64,000 nucleotides of DNA from Psychrobacter alimentarius (GCF_001606025.1 NZ_CP014945.1:992001-1056000); one strand, 5' to 3'. Counted from the first letter of the stretch, positions 8,955 to 20,117 are shown. Notes: generated by a model not told the origin, from the letters alone. Program-made: numbers and translations.

Positions 8955-10471
<1,517 letters not shown>

Positions 10472-10549
10472 ACCAATACGCTTGAGTAAGTATATTTGAA
10501 TTTTTTAAATAATCCCCGTAATCAATTCGTATAATAAATAGGAGTTTAT

Positions 10550-11722
10550 ATGGCAGTTGACATAGCAAATACGACCGAAGAAGCAAGATTTATTAAGCAA
10601 AATCGTAACTTCGACATTCAGCGCGTTATTGTCAAGATTGGCTCATCATTATTGACAAATAATGGTCGAGGGCTAGATCGTACTGCCATATATGAATGGG
10701 CAAAGCAAATCGCAAAACTGCATAAACAAGGGGTGGAAGTATTACTGGTATCTTCGGGTGCTGTTGCCGAAGGCGTGGTACGTATGAACCTTGAGGAACG
10801 ACCCAAAAAACTAGCAGCGCTACAAGCCTGTGCTTCTATTGGACAGATGGGATTGATTGAAACCTGGTGGTCAGCATTAATCCAGCATGGTATTCAAAGC
10901 TCGCAATTATTATTGACTCATGATGATTTATCTAATCGTAGCCGTTATCTTAATACAACAGGGGCGCTGACGCAGTTATTGGACTGGCGCGTATTACCTG
11001 TTATTAATGAGAATGATACCATCACGATTGATGAGATTAAATTTGGCGATAATGATACATTGGGTGCGATGGCGGCTGCCATGGTTAATGCCGATTTATA
11101 TATTATTTTAACTGATCAAGAAGGTGTCTTCACGGATAACCCGCGTGACAATCCTGATGCTAAAATGATTCGTCAAGAGCGTGCAATGGCTGATTATTTA
11201 TTTGATATCGCAGGTGACGGCGGTAAGCTTGGACGCGGTGGTATGTTGACCAAAATTCGTGCCGGTCGCCTTGCAGCGATGGGTGGTTGCCCAACAGTTA
11301 TTGTGAGCGGTGCTATTGACGATGTCATTACTCGTGTGGTCTCAGGCGAAGCAGTTGGTACATTACTGACGACTAACGAAGAGGACAAAATCATTGCTCG
11401 CAAACAATGGCTTGCAGCGCATCTACGTATGTCAGGCAGCTTGGTTGTTGATGCTGGTGCTGCAAGAGCATTAACTGAACACAATAGAAGCTTGCTACCG
11501 GTTGGTGTTGTAGAAGTTCGTGGTGGTTTTGATGAAGGCGATGTCGTAGAAATTGTCCATCAGGATACGGGCGAACGTATTGCAGTTGGGCAGGTCAACT
11601 TCTCATCACATGATGCACGCCGTGTGGCTCGTGAACGTACTGAGCAATTTGACAAGATTTTTGGCAGTAGCGAAGAGCGGGTAGTTATGGTGCATCGTGA
11701 TAATTTGGCGTTGACAGTGTAG
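10550..11722 (+). CDS. proB: Glutamate 5-kinase ProB
   Basis: Phosphorylates glutamate with ATP as the first step of proline synthesis. The 390-residue protein has the amino-acid kinase domain (VIVKIGSSLLTNNGRGLD near the N-terminus, SSGAVAEG, and INENDTI for substrate binding) and a C-terminal PUA domain from about residue 295, as in E. coli ProB. Its N-terminus is about 20 residues longer than usual. GGAG at 10541-10544 lies 5 nt before the ATG. A TATAAT at 10530-10535 would give a very short leader if used, so the gene may also be co-transcribed with obgE. proA is not in the window. Confidence 0.96.
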   Translation: MAVDIANTTEEARFIKQNRNFDIQRVIVKIGSSLLTNNGRGLDRTAIYEWAKQIAKLHKQGVEVLLVSSGAVAEGVVRMNLEERPKKLAALQACASIGQMGLIETWWSALIQHGIQSSQLLLTHDDLSNRSRYLNTTGALTQLLDWRVLPVINENDTITIDEIKFGDNDTLGAMAAAMVNADLYIILTDQEGVFTDNPRDNPDAKMIRQERAMADYLFDIAGDGGKLGRGGMLTKIRAGRLAAMGGCPTVIVSGAIDDVITRVVSGEAVGTLLTTNEEDKIIARKQWLAAHLRMSGSLVVDAGAARALTEHNRSLLPVGVVEVRGGFDEGDVVEIVHQDTGERIAVGQVNFSSHDARRVARERTEQFDKIFGSSEERVVMVHRDNLALTV

Positions 11723-11858
11723 CGTATTAGAAGTACAGAGCATTGACTATGTGGTACGTTTCGTTGGTAAGTTATTGCTAGTCGTTAATGTTGCGTTTTT
11801 TATTTGGTCAATTTTAAAAAGTTTAGAAAATCACGCTGTACGTATTACCAAGTGATTC

Positions 11859-11874
11859 TAGATTGGCCAATCTA
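11859..11874. repeat. 16-bp perfect palindrome before hemE
   Basis: TAGATTGGCCAATCTA is its own reverse complement. It lies 20 bp upstream of a TATAAT at 11895-11900, where the -35 region of that promoter should be, so it may be an operator or activator site. Confidence 0.6.
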
Positions 11875-11894
11875 ATCTATATGTAATGATCGTC

Positions 11895-11900
11895 TATAAT
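11895..11900 (+). promoter_or_regulatory. -10 element of hemE promoter
   Basis: A perfect TATAAT places the transcription start near 11907, giving a leader of about 70 nt before hemE. No good -35 hexamer is present at 17-bp spacing; the palindrome at 11859-11874 lies just upstream of that position. Confidence 0.55.
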
Positions 11901-11922
11901 TCTTTTATCTAACTTTTTTATT

Positions 11923-11960
11923 CATCACTGTATTCTTTATTTAGGATGAATACAGTGATG
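11923..11960 (+). promoter_or_regulatory. Leader hairpin just before the hemE ribosome-binding site
   Basis: CATCACTGTATTC (11923-11935) pairs exactly with GAATACAGTGATG (11948-11960) around a 12-nt loop. The stem ends 4 nt before the GGGGA ribosome-binding site of hemE. It could set mRNA stability or translation, or terminate upstream transcription weakly. Confidence 0.7.
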
Positions 11961-11976
11961 CTTTGGGGATTTGTAC

Positions 11977-13113
11977 ATGAGTGCTTCAGACAATAGTAGC
12001 TCGATCCAGCAAGAGTTTGCACCTTTAAAAAACGACAGACTGTTACGAGCGCTACGTTTTGAGTCGATAGATACCACACCAGTTTGGATGATGCGTCAAG
12101 CGGGTCGGTATCTGCCTGAATATAAAGCGACTCGTGCAGAAGCGGGTGATTTTATGAGTTTGTGCAAAGATACTGCTCGCGCTACTGAAGTGACTTTACA
12201 ACCGTTACGCCGTTACGATTTGGACGCGGCTATTTTGTTTAGTGACATCTTGACTATTCCTGATGCTATGGGGCTGGGGCTATATTTTGAGACTGGAGAA
12301 GGTCCTAAATTCAAATACCCTATCCGCCAGCAGGCAGATCTTGATAGATTGCCAGTACTGAATGCTAATGACTCTTTAGATTACGTCATGCGCGCTGTGA
12401 CAAGTATTCGTAAAGCGCTTAATGGTCAAGTGCCTTTGTTTGGTTTTTCTGGTAGTCCTTGGACATTAGCCACTTATATGATTGAAGGCGGGAGCTCAAA
12501 GGATTATCGCTATACCAAAGGTTTCTTATATAGTAATCCTGAATTTTTACATCAGTTATTAGATAAGTTAGCGACAGCCGTTATTGATTATTTGGATGCA
12601 CAGGTTGTTGCTGGTGCGCAAGTATTACAAATATTCGATAGTTGGGGCGGAGCACTTGGTCATCGTCAGTTTATCGAGTTTTCTCATGCATACAACAAAC
12701 GCATTGTCGCTGAATTAAAAGTACGTCACCCACAAATTCCTGTGATTTTATTTACCAAAGGTGGCGGATTGTGGCTTGATGTTCAAGCAGACAGCGAGGC
12801 TGATGCATTAGGTTTAGACTGGACGATGCCAATTGATCGTGCAAGACAGGTATTGACTGAAAGTCAGCGCCAGTTAACCAAGCAGCATAAAAAACTACAA
12901 AGTAGCAAAGCCATTCAAGGTAATTTAGACCCCGCCACATTGTATGGTTCACCTACAACTATCCGCAGCGAAGTAAAAGCGATGCTAGATAGTGCTTATG
13001 CTAGCGGCGAAAAAACAGGTTATATAGCAAACTTAGGCCATGGTATTACCCAGTGGGTCAACCCAGATAATGCCAAAGTATTTATCGATGCTGTACATGA
13101 GTATCAAATTTAA
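11977..13113 (+). CDS. hemE: Uroporphyrinogen decarboxylase HemE
   Basis: Removes four carboxyl groups from uroporphyrinogen III to form coproporphyrinogen III in haem synthesis; a cytoplasmic enzyme. The protein has 378 residues. It shows the family signatures [19 protein letters not shown] near residue 37 (substrate-binding Arg residues), [17 protein letters not shown], and [12 protein letters not shown] near the end. An extra segment around residues 280-315 ([13 protein letters not shown]) makes it longer than E. coli HemE (354). The ATG at 11977 is preceded by GGGGA at 11965-11969; an in-frame TTG six bases earlier is ignored. A 16-bp palindrome and a leader hairpin upstream suggest regulation. 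Confidence 0.96.
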   Translation: MSASDNSSSIQQEFAPLKNDRLLRALRFESIDTTPVWMMRQAGRYLPEYKATRAEAGDFMSLCKDTARATEVTLQPLRRYDLDAAILFSDILTIPDAMGLGLYFETGEGPKFKYPIRQQADLDRLPVLNANDSLDYVMRAVTSIRKALNGQVPLFGFSGSPWTLATYMIEGGSSKDYRYTKGFLYSNPEFLHQLLDKLATAVIDYLDAQVVAGAQVLQIFDSWGGALGHRQFIEFSHAYNKRIVAELKVRHPQIPVILFTKGGGLWLDVQADSEADALGLDWTMPIDRARQVLTESQRQLTKQHKKLQSSKAIQGNLDPATLYGSPTTIRSEVKAMLDSAYASGEKTGYIANLGHGITQWVNPDNAKVFIDAVHEYQI

Positions 13114-13242
13114 AGAATCTGAATACTAGTAGCCATATTATAGCTCTAGTGATTATCGTTTTTGTGACCACAAAGTTAATGTTAAGCTCAAAAATAGAGG
13201 TTACACTCTAGTATTTACTGCGTAATAGAAAAAGGACATCTT

Positions 13243-14310
13243 ATGATTTCGGCAGCGATTGTTGGTGGTACAGGTTATACAGGTATTGAACTGATTCGTT
13301 TATTATCTGCACATCCTGAAGTGTCTATTGATCTGCTTACCTCACGTAGTGAAGCAGGTACAAGAGCTGACGAGATATTTCCAAGTTTGCGCGGTGTGTC
13401 AGACATTGTCTTTAGTGACTTAGGAGACAATACACTTGCAACACTACAGCAGTGTGATGTGGTGTTCTTTGCCACGCCCCATGGTGTTGCAATGCAGCAA
13501 GCCGAAGCATTGACACAAGCTGGTGTCAAGGTGATTGATTTGGCTGCTGATTTTCGCTTGCAGTCATTGGCAGATTTCGAACATTGGTATCAACAGTCGC
13601 ACGCTTGTCCTGATTTATTAAAAACAGCAGTATATGGCTTACCTGAAGTCAATCGAGAAAAGCTTGCGAGCGCTTTGGTAGTGGGAAATCCAGGTTGTTA
13701 TCCGACCACTGCTATTTTGGGTTTGAAACCGATAATTGAAACTCAAAATCAGCAAGTAGAAAGGTTGGTTGAGTCACGTATTGTTATTGATGCAAAATCT
13801 GGCGTTTCAGGCGCCGGTCGTCAGGCAAAGCTTGCTCTAAACTATGCTGAAACGACAGATAATTTTAAGGCATATAGTGTTGAAGGGCATCGTCATCTGC
13901 CAGAGATCGAGCAAGGCGTTGCACAATTACTAGACAGTCAGTTTACGCATCGTATCCGCTTTTTGCCTCACCTTGTACCAATGATTCGTGGCATGCTGAG
14001 CTCTATCCATATGGAGTTGACTGAGGCAGGTGCGGCTATTGATTGGCAGCAAGCATTTGAAAATACCTATGCGTCAGAGCCGTTTGTCGACGTTATGCCA
14101 AAGGGTATTTATCCTGACACGCGTAGCGTTCGCGCTAGTAATCGCTTACGTATTGCTGTACATCAAGACAATGAACGTGCTGAGCTGACCATTATCGTAG
14201 TACAAGATAACTTAGTGAAAGGTGCGGCTGGGCAAGCGGTGCAAAATATGAATGTTATGTTCGGTTTTGATGAGTCTATGGGGTTAAATTTTGCGCCTAT
14301 TGTCCCTTAA
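13243..14310 (+). CDS. argC: N-acetyl-gamma-glutamyl-phosphate reductase ArgC
   Basis: Reduces N-acetylglutamyl 5-phosphate to its semialdehyde with NADPH in arginine synthesis. The 355-residue protein opens with the nucleotide-binding GGTGYTGIELIRLL and carries the catalytic cysteine in GNPGCYPTTA (about residue 153). GHRHLPEIEQG and the C-terminal KGAAGQAVQNMN motif are also typical. AAAAGGA stands just before ATG 13243. Other arginine genes are absent from the window, as in Pseudomonas, where argC is also followed by a membrane coiled-coil protein. Confidence 0.97.
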   Translation: MISAAIVGGTGYTGIELIRLLSAHPEVSIDLLTSRSEAGTRADEIFPSLRGVSDIVFSDLGDNTLATLQQCDVVFFATPHGVAMQQAEALTQAGVKVIDLAADFRLQSLADFEHWYQQSHACPDLLKTAVYGLPEVNREKLASALVVGNPGCYPTTAILGLKPIIETQNQQVERLVESRIVIDAKSGVSGAGRQAKLALNYAETTDNFKAYSVEGHRHLPEIEQGVAQLLDSQFTHRIRFLPHLVPMIRGMLSSIHMELTEAGAAIDWQQAFENTYASEPFVDVMPKGIYPDTRSVRASNRLRIAVHQDNERAELTIIVVQDNLVKGAAGQAVQNMNVMFGFDESMGLNFAPIVP

Positions 14311-14373
14311 TAAAGACATGTTACTCGCACGTTGTTCATATTTATGATGCTAGGTATTGATTATAAATTCCGC

Positions 14374-14379
14374 TATAAT
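14374..14379 (+). promoter_or_regulatory. -10 element upstream of the membrane coiled-coil gene
   Basis: A perfect TATAAT implies transcription from about 14386, 27 nt before ATG 14413. This is compatible with either proposed start of the gene. No good -35 was found. Confidence 0.4.
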
Positions 14380-14412
14380 GGCTTGCCTTTTCTGTTAAGA
14401 GATATTGTCTAA

Positions 14413-15279
14413 ATGCGTGTTAAGTTCGTACAACGCTTTTGCTCACAACCAACACGTTTATCGTGCCAAAACTCTGCTTTGCGTTATGGAGAACATAGAT
14501 TATATTCTCTTGACATGAGCAATGAACCAATAATTGCGGCAGGTAAAGGGCAGCGAGGGGCGTCCACATTGTTGTTGGCGTTATTCGTGGTAGTGGTTTT
14601 GGTAACGGCTACGGTTGGATTGTTATTTGGACACAAACTGGGCTATCAACGCGGTTTTCATTCTATGCAGACGGAAACCAAACAGGCGATGATTAACAGC
14701 AGTGAAGCGACCAAAGAGCTTGAAAAACTGCGCCTGAGTAACAAAATAGCGACTAAGCAATCAGCTACTTCTAAGCAAGAATTGGCAATAAGTTTGGCCA
14801 ATATCAAAGAGTTGCGTGAAAACCAAAAAGAATTAACGGTCGAAAATAGACAACTTGCACAACTCAATGAAGCATATGCCGAGATTGTTGTTGATCAAGG
14901 CGGTATGCCATTGAAGATACTTGGTGCAAAAATCAAACCCCTACCTGAGAACTCGTTTGAGTATGGTTTTGATGTTGGGATGCTGAGTAGTGATGGTCAA
15001 GCCAAACGCTTACAGCCAACATTGACACTGCTTAATGATAACTCTTTAGTTGAAGTGCCATTAGATCCAGCTGTTTATACCATTGACGGTATTACTCGTA
15101 TTCGTGGTCGTTTTACGATGCCAACAGGCTTTAGACCTTTACAGGTTAAACTCAATCTGCAAGCAGGTGGACAAAAGGTAGAGCAATTATACAACTGGTC
15201 GCTAGGAGCCAGCGTTGATAACATGCCTCTCTCACTTCTCGACTTATCAGAAGTCGATGAAAGCCCTATTGAGCCTTGA
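14413..15279 (+). CDS. Inner-membrane coiled-coil protein (DUF6776-like)
   Basis: 288 residues with no enzymatic motif. One transmembrane segment (STLLLALFVVVVLVTATVG) at about residues 52-75 is followed by a charged coiled-coil region (about 85-155) and a beta-rich periplasmic C-terminal domain. This layout and its place just after argC match the protein family annotated DUF6776 in Pseudomonas; that match is from memory. Function is unknown. Two starts are possible: ATG 14413 (weak AAGAGA upstream) or ATG 14515, which gives a 254-residue protein with a more usual short cytoplasmic tail. Neither has a strong ribosome-binding site. Confidence 0.7.
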   Translation: MRVKFVQRFCSQPTRLSCQNSALRYGEHRLYSLDMSNEPIIAAGKGQRGASTLLLALFVVVVLVTATVGLLFGHKLGYQRGFHSMQTETKQAMINSSEATKELEKLRLSNKIATKQSATSKQELAISLANIKELRENQKELTVENRQLAQLNEAYAEIVVDQGGMPLKILGAKIKPLPENSFEYGFDVGMLSSDGQAKRLQPTLTLLNDNSLVEVPLDPAVYTIDGITRIRGRFTMPTGFRPLQVKLNLQAGGQKVEQLYNWSLGASVDNMPLSLLDLSEVDESPIEP

Positions 15280-15510
15280 TTGTATATTGATTGATGAAAG
15301 CATCAGTTAAACGACGCTACAAACCTCAGTAAAGATAGGGGTTGTATAAAATGACTTTAAGTTGTTTTCTATCTCACTCTTGATAAGATTGATGCGGGCA
15401 AAATCTGTATACTTGATAAGTGAATATAACAGGTACTTTATTAGCTCTTTGATGGGCAGATATGGTATGCGACTCTCTAATTTTTTACTCTTTTCTACCC
15501 AAACTTACCT

Positions 15511-15516
15511 TATAAT
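15511..15516 (+). promoter_or_regulatory. -10 element of clpS
   Basis: A perfect TATAAT 15 bp before the first ATG of clpS implies a leader of only about 10-20 nt, depending on which ATG is used. No -35 match. Confidence 0.4.
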
Positions 15517-15531
15517 TTTATTGCTACTATT

Positions 15532-15936
15532 ATGAAACAAATGATACTTGAAGCAACGCCCACTGTTTTAGATTGGCACTTTCCCAATATGCCAGCTCAT
15601 CGTGCGCAAGAAGGCGATACAGATAACGAAACCTCACCGCAAGCTGATGTACTCGTCGCGGAGCCCGAGGTGGCTAAGCCGCCAATGTATGCAGTCGTAA
15701 TGTACAATGACAACTATACTCCTATGGAGTTTGTGGTCTATGTCTTACAGTCGGAATTCCGTCATAGTATGGATTCGGCAGTTGAAATTATGCTGACGAT
15801 ACACAATAGTAGTAAAGGGATTGCTGGTATTTATCCTAAGGACATTGCCGAGACCAAGGCTAAAAAGGTCAACAGTCTTGCCCACCGTGAAGGCTATCCT
15901 TTATTAACTCAAATAGAGCCACATCAAGGCGAATAA
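15532..15936 (+). CDS. clpS: ATP-dependent Clp protease adaptor ClpS
   Basis: ClpS binds N-degron substrates and hands them to ClpA for degradation by ClpP. The core (about residues 50-130) has the VVMYNDNYTPMEFVVYVL motif and the VHR-like substrate pocket region seen in the family. The first 45 residues form an acidic, disordered extension (E. coli ClpS has 106 residues; this has 134). ATG 15532 or 15541 could start translation. The partner gene clpA follows on the same strand after an unusually long 730-bp gap. Confidence 0.95.
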   Translation: MKQMILEATPTVLDWHFPNMPAHRAQEGDTDNETSPQADVLVAEPEVAKPPMYAVVMYNDNYTPMEFVVYVLQSEFRHSMDSAVEIMLTIHNSSKGIAGIYPKDIAETKAKKVNSLAHREGYPLLTQIEPHQGE

Positions 15937-16666
15937 CTATTGTTTTGAAATCCTCTTTTACGAGATTTTTTACGTCACTACAAATTGCTTCATCTCTCGT
16001 GTTACTTGCAACACCATATGATCCTCAAAGCTCTTTAAACAACTGACATTATTGATAAGTGTGATAGGGGCTTTGAAGCAAGCTTTTGTCTTCAAAAATT
16101 CTTTCTTATAAAATTTTTTCTGTTAATGCTTATCTCATCATTGTCTTGATTTTTCTTTGATATAACCTCATATAATCTATTGAACCACCAAATAATGGTT
16201 TATATAGTCACGATTTCATCCTCATTGTTTTTTAACAGTATCTAGAGTCTCTCTATATTTATTAAGCATTTTGTTTAAACAAAGCTCCTTCAAATTCTCT
16301 ATATTCTCATTTTGTATTTCTGTCATTTTTTAAGCTTTTTAAGTCATCTAACGTTTTATTTACTTATCTATGCTAACAGGCGTAACGAGCCGTATGATTC
16401 GATACATTTTAGTCTGCGTTAATAGATTGACTCTGCTTGAGTATCGTGTTGAGATAAAGACAAAGCGGATAGCAATTATCAAGAAGCATTATCTATGATA
16501 GGTAATCAGAAAATATCAAAATGAGGGATGAGTCATCTTATTTATCGCTACCTATTTAATAATATATATATTGCCCTTGAACAATCCATCTATTGCCCTG
16601 ATTTACTTACTAACTCATTAATAAAGCTATCAATTATAAAGATAGGTATAACCGTAGGAAGCCGTT
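15937..16666. other. 730-bp non-coding gap between clpS and clpA
   Basis: No reading frame of note in either direction. The strand is pyrimidine-rich between about 16090 and 16350. A 7-bp stem (TTTGAAG/CTTCAAA, 16072-16096) may be a weak clpS terminator. The only regulatory signal I see is the heat-shock-like promoter at 16576-16604. For a gene pair usually close together this is a long gap. Confidence 0.5.
16576..16604 (+). promoter_or_regulatory. Possible sigma-32 (heat-shock) promoter of clpA
   Basis: CTTGAA at 16576-16581 and CCCTGATTT at 16596-16604 are separated by 14 bp, near the sigma-32 pattern CTTGAAA, 11-16 bp, then CCCCATnT. It lies about 65 bp before clpA. The -10 match is imperfect. 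Confidence 0.4.
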
Positions 16667-19216
16667 ATGTTAAGTCGTCATCTTGAAGTTTCTTTGCGTT
16701 TAGCAATGACACTTGCGCGCCAAAAATCGCATGAGTATCTTACTGTTGAACATTTACTATTAGCGTTATTAGAAAATACTCATGCTGCCAATACATTGAC
16801 GGCATGTAATGCTAACGTTTCAACGCTGCGTACTGAGCTTGAAGCTTATATTAATAAGCACACTCCAACCGTTGATGTAGATACTGAACAGTCACCACAA
16901 CCAACACAAAGCTTTGATCGTATCTTACAACGTGCCATTTTTCATGTGCAGTCTATTGGTGGTGGCCGTCTTGTTGAAGGTTCGGATATCTTGGTGTCTA
17001 TGTTCTCAGAGCATGATACCTATGCAGTTTATTTGCTTAAAAAGCAGGGCATCAGTCGTCTTGAGCTGACTCAATATCTCTCACACGGTCAAGACAAAGA
17101 TGAGCCATCTGAGCCACGTGCCTCTATGACGGGTGAGCGCCGAAGTGCCTCTGAAAAAACCAGTAAAGATCCGTTGGTTGAGTTTGCTACCAATCTGAAC
17201 CAGCGTGCTGCTGAAGGTAAAACAGATCCATTGATTGGTCGTGCTTCTGAAATTGAGCGTGCCGCCCAAGTCCTATGCCGTCGCCGTAAAAACAACCCAT
17301 TGCTAGTTGGTGAACCAGGCGTTGGTAAAACCTCCATTGCTGAAGGTTTGGCGTGGTTAATTATCAATGACAGAGCACCAAAACCACTTAATGGTTGTGT
17401 CATTTATAGTTTAGATATTGGTTCTTTAATCGCTGGTACTAAATATCGTGGTGATTTTGAAAAACGTATGAAATCGCTGCTTGATGCACTTAAGAAAAAA
17501 CCAAATGCCATCTTGTTCATTGATGAGATCCATATGATTATTGGCGCAGGGTCGTCAATGAGCAGTAATATGGATGTGTCAAATCTGATCAAACCAGCAC
17601 TTGCCAATGGTGAGCTGCGTTGCATTGGTTCAACAACCTTTACCGAATATCGTCAAGTGTTTGAAAAAGATCATGCATTGTCACGTCGTTTCCAAAAAAT
17701 TGATGTGAAAGAACCAAGTGTTGATGACAGTATCGACATTTTGCGAGGTCTCAAACCGCGTTATGAAGAATTTCACAACGTTGAGTATACGGATGAAGCC
17801 TTAGTGTCTGCGGTACAGTTATCTGCTAAGCATATTCATGAGCGTTTTTTACCGGATAAAGCGATTGATGTGATTGATGAGGCAGGTGCTTATAAGCGTT
17901 TGGGTGTGATTCCTGATGCTGCTGATATCGATGCCGAAGAAAGCTTCATTGCTGATATAGAGCAAGACTTTGACTCGCAAATAGATAGTGATGAAGGTTT
18001 TGACACCGATAACGAGGGTGTTGACAACGAAATGAAGAGTGAGGCCGATACGGCAAAAGCCAATGATCGTGCTCAATCGTCTGATAAAATTGAAACTTCT
18101 AAAAGCAAGAAGAAGCCACCAATAAAGATCGATGTGGCAGACATTGAGGCCATTATCGCAAAACTTGCGCGTATTCCACCCAAATCCGTGTCGAGCGATG
18201 ACAAGAGTATTCTTGAGCACTTAGATCGTGATCTTAAGCATTTGGTATTTGGTCAAGATGAAGCCATCGAGACCTTGGCTGACGCGATCAAGTTATCACG
18301 CGCTGGTCTTAAAGCGCCAGATAAGCCTATTGGTTCGTTTATGTTCGCTGGCCCAACCGGGGTTGGTAAGACAGAAGTGTCACGTCAATTGGCAAACTTA
18401 TTAGGGGTAGAGCTAGTACGCTTTGATATGTCAGAGTATATGGAAGCCCACACAGCGTCACGCTTGATTGGTGCGCCTCCAGGTTATGTCGGTTATGATC
18501 AAGGTGGTTTGCTGACCGAAAAAATCAATCAGTATCCACATTGCGTATTGTTGCTTGATGAGATTGAGAAAGCGCACCCTGATGTCTTTAACTTACTATT
18601 GCAGGTTATGGATCATGGTACGTTGACGGATAACAATGGTCGTGTTGCCATCTTTAAGCAGGTCATTGTGATTATGACCACAAACGTTGGCGCCGATAGT
18701 ATTAGTCGCTCTTCTATGGGCTTTACCCAGCAAGATCATAGTCGCGATAATACCGAAGCTCTTAAACGTGTCTTCACACCTGAGTTCCGCAACCGATTGG
18801 ATGCGATTATTCAATTTAATCCATTGGATACCTCAGTCGTGGTGTCAGTGGTTGATAAGTTCTTGGTTGAGCTACAAGTACAGCTTGATGATAAACAAGT
18901 AACGCTAGAGATTGATGATGAGGTACGCGACTATTTGGCGAACAAAGGTTATGATCGCTTGATGGGTGCCCGTCCAATGCAGCGCTTGATTCAAGATGAG
19001 ATCAAAAAGCCATTGGCCAGTATGATTTTGTTTGGTGATTTGGTCAACGGCGGGGTAGTACATCTTACTTTAGAACCTGAAGCGACTGATTCAAAAGATG
19101 AGGCAGCAGTGAAATTGAGTAAAAATTCAGATAAGGGTTCAGCAAGTAGTCGTATTGTCTTAACAGTCGTAGAGACTCATGAGCCACATCCAGACTCTGA
19201 ATCACTAGCCAGTTAA
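16667..19216 (+). CDS. clpA: ATP-dependent Clp protease ATP-binding subunit ClpA
   Basis: Hexameric AAA+ unfoldase feeding ClpP, recruited by ClpS. The N-domain spans residues 1-145; AAA-1 has Walker A GEPGVGKTS (about 215), and AAA-2 has GPTGVGKTE (about 563) and LLLDEIEKAHPD. Between them, at about residues 414-482, sits a very acidic, low-complexity insertion (DIEQDFDSQIDSDEGFD and beyond, ending in a Lys-rich SKSKKKPP), which explains the length of 849 against 758 in E. coli. The C-terminus also has an extra charged tail. An IGF/IGL-type ClpP loop is not obvious from inspection. The ATG has AGGAAG 7-12 nt upstream. A terminator follows at 19240. Confidence 0.96.
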   Translation: MLSRHLEVSLRLAMTLARQKSHEYLTVEHLLLALLENTHAANTLTACNANVSTLRTELEAYINKHTPTVDVDTEQSPQPTQSFDRILQRAIFHVQSIGGGRLVEGSDILVSMFSEHDTYAVYLLKKQGISRLELTQYLSHGQDKDEPSEPRASMTGERRSASEKTSKDPLVEFATNLNQRAAEGKTDPLIGRASEIERAAQVLCRRRKNNPLLVGEPGVGKTSIAEGLAWLIINDRAPKPLNGCVIYSLDIGSLIAGTKYRGDFEKRMKSLLDALKKKPNAILFIDEIHMIIGAGSSMSSNMDVSNLIKPALANGELRCIGSTTFTEYRQVFEKDHALSRRFQKIDVKEPSVDDSIDILRGLKPRYEEFHNVEYTDEALVSAVQLSAKHIHERFLPDKAIDVIDEAGAYKRLGVIPDAADIDAEESFIADIEQDFDSQIDSDEGFDTDNEGVDNEMKSEADTAKANDRAQSSDKIETSKSKKKPPIKIDVADIEAIIAKLARIPPKSVSSDDKSILEHLDRDLKHLVFGQDEAIETLADAIKLSRAGLKAPDKPIGSFMFAGPTGVGKTEVSRQLANLLGVELVRFDMSEYMEAHTASRLIGAPPGYVGYDQGGLLTEKINQYPHCVLLLDEIEKAHPDVFNLLLQVMDHGTLTDNNGRVAIFKQVIVIMTTNVGADSISRSSMGFTQQDHSRDNTEALKRVFTPEFRNRLDAIIQFNPLDTSVVVSVVDKFLVELQVQLDDKQVTLEIDDEVRDYLANKGYDRLMGARPMQRLIQDEIKKPLASMILFGDLVNGGVVHLTLEPEATDSKDEAAVKLSKNSDKGSASSRIVLTVVETHEPHPDSESLAS

Positions 19217-19239
19217 ATCATTCGTACCAATATTATAAG

Positions 19240-19275
19240 AACGGTTACCATGTTAGTGGGGTAGCCGTTTTTTTA
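19240..19275 (+). terminator. Terminator of clpA
   Basis: AACGGTTACC pairs with GGTAGCCGTT (one G-T pair), followed by a run of seven or more T. Confidence 0.88.
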
Positions 19276-19379
19276 TTGTTATAATTTATGATTACGCCAA
19301 TAGATTATTTTTTGGCTATATCTTAAAAAGTATTCACGTGCTTATTTTCTCTATTTATAAAAAATATAAAGGATATATT

Positions 19380-20117
19380 ATGGAACTGTTTGATGAGCCG
19401 AAGACAAAAACAGCCGAACAAAAGCAAGCCATTTTAGACAATGTGCGTTTGCCAGAAGACTGGAAAAAGGCATTAGCAGAAGAACTCACGTCTGATAATA
19501 TGGATAATTTACGAGCCTTTTTAAAGAGTGCCTATCAATCAAACGAAAGTATTTACCCACCAGCTCCTTTGATATTTAATGCTTTTAATTTGACACCTTT
19601 GTCACAAGTAAAAGTCGTGATTTTGGGGCAAGATCCTTATCATGGTCCAGGTCAAGCAATGGGGTTATCTTTTTCGGTACCTAAAGCCATACCAAAGCCA
19701 CCTTCACTGAATAACTTATTAAAAGAGATGGCAGATGATATTGGTATTCGTCCCTCGAATCACGGGGATTTGACCTATTGGGCGGAGCAAGGTGTGCTGC
19801 TTTTGAATAGCTCATTGACTGTGAAAGAAAGTGTGCCGAATAGCCACCAAAATCAGGGTTGGGAGCAGTTTACAGATGCCGTTATTGACGTGATTAATGA
19901 GCAAACCGAACACACTGTCTTTATATTATGGGGTAGTAAAGCTCAAAAAAAGGGCAAATATATTAACACAGACAAACACCTGATTTTAACGGCTGTCCAC
20001 CCTTCGCCCCTTGCTGCGAATCGTGGGGGATTTTTTGGAACTAAGCCATTTTCTAAGACCAATGATTATTTAAAACAGTATGGTCAAACACCAATCGATT
20101 GGCAGTTACCACAGTAA
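19380..20117 (+). CDS. ung: Uracil-DNA glycosylase Ung
   Basis: Excises uracil from DNA in base-excision repair. The 245-residue protein has the catalytic water-activating GQDPYHGPGQAMGLSFSV motif (about residues 85-102), LLLNSSLTV, and the DNA-intercalating HPSPLAANRGGFFGTKPF loop. The start is ATG 19380: AAAGGA lies about 6-11 nt upstream, whereas a longer frame from GTG 19338 has no ribosome-binding site. Its stop codon touches the tadA start, so the two genes are probably translated together. Confidence 0.97.
   Translation: MELFDEPKTKTAEQKQAILDNVRLPEDWKKALAEELTSDNMDNLRAFLKSAYQSNESIYPPAPLIFNAFNLTPLSQVKVVILGQDPYHGPGQAMGLSFSVPKAIPKPPSLNNLLKEMADDIGIRPSNHGDLTYWAEQGVLLLNSSLTVKESVPNSHQNQGWEQFTDAVIDVINEQTEHTVFILWGSKAQKKGKYINTDKHLILTAVHPSPLAANRGGFFGTKPFSKTNDYLKQYGQTPIDWQLPQ

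Noticed and set aside
10530..10535. TATAAT just before proB as a promoter
   Set aside because: It would start transcription on the ribosome-binding site itself; no -35 supports it.
17849..18220. 123-codon minus-strand frame inside clpA
   Set aside because: It arises opposite the acidic insertion, where Asp/Glu codons read backwards as Ile/Phe/Leu; no independent evidence.
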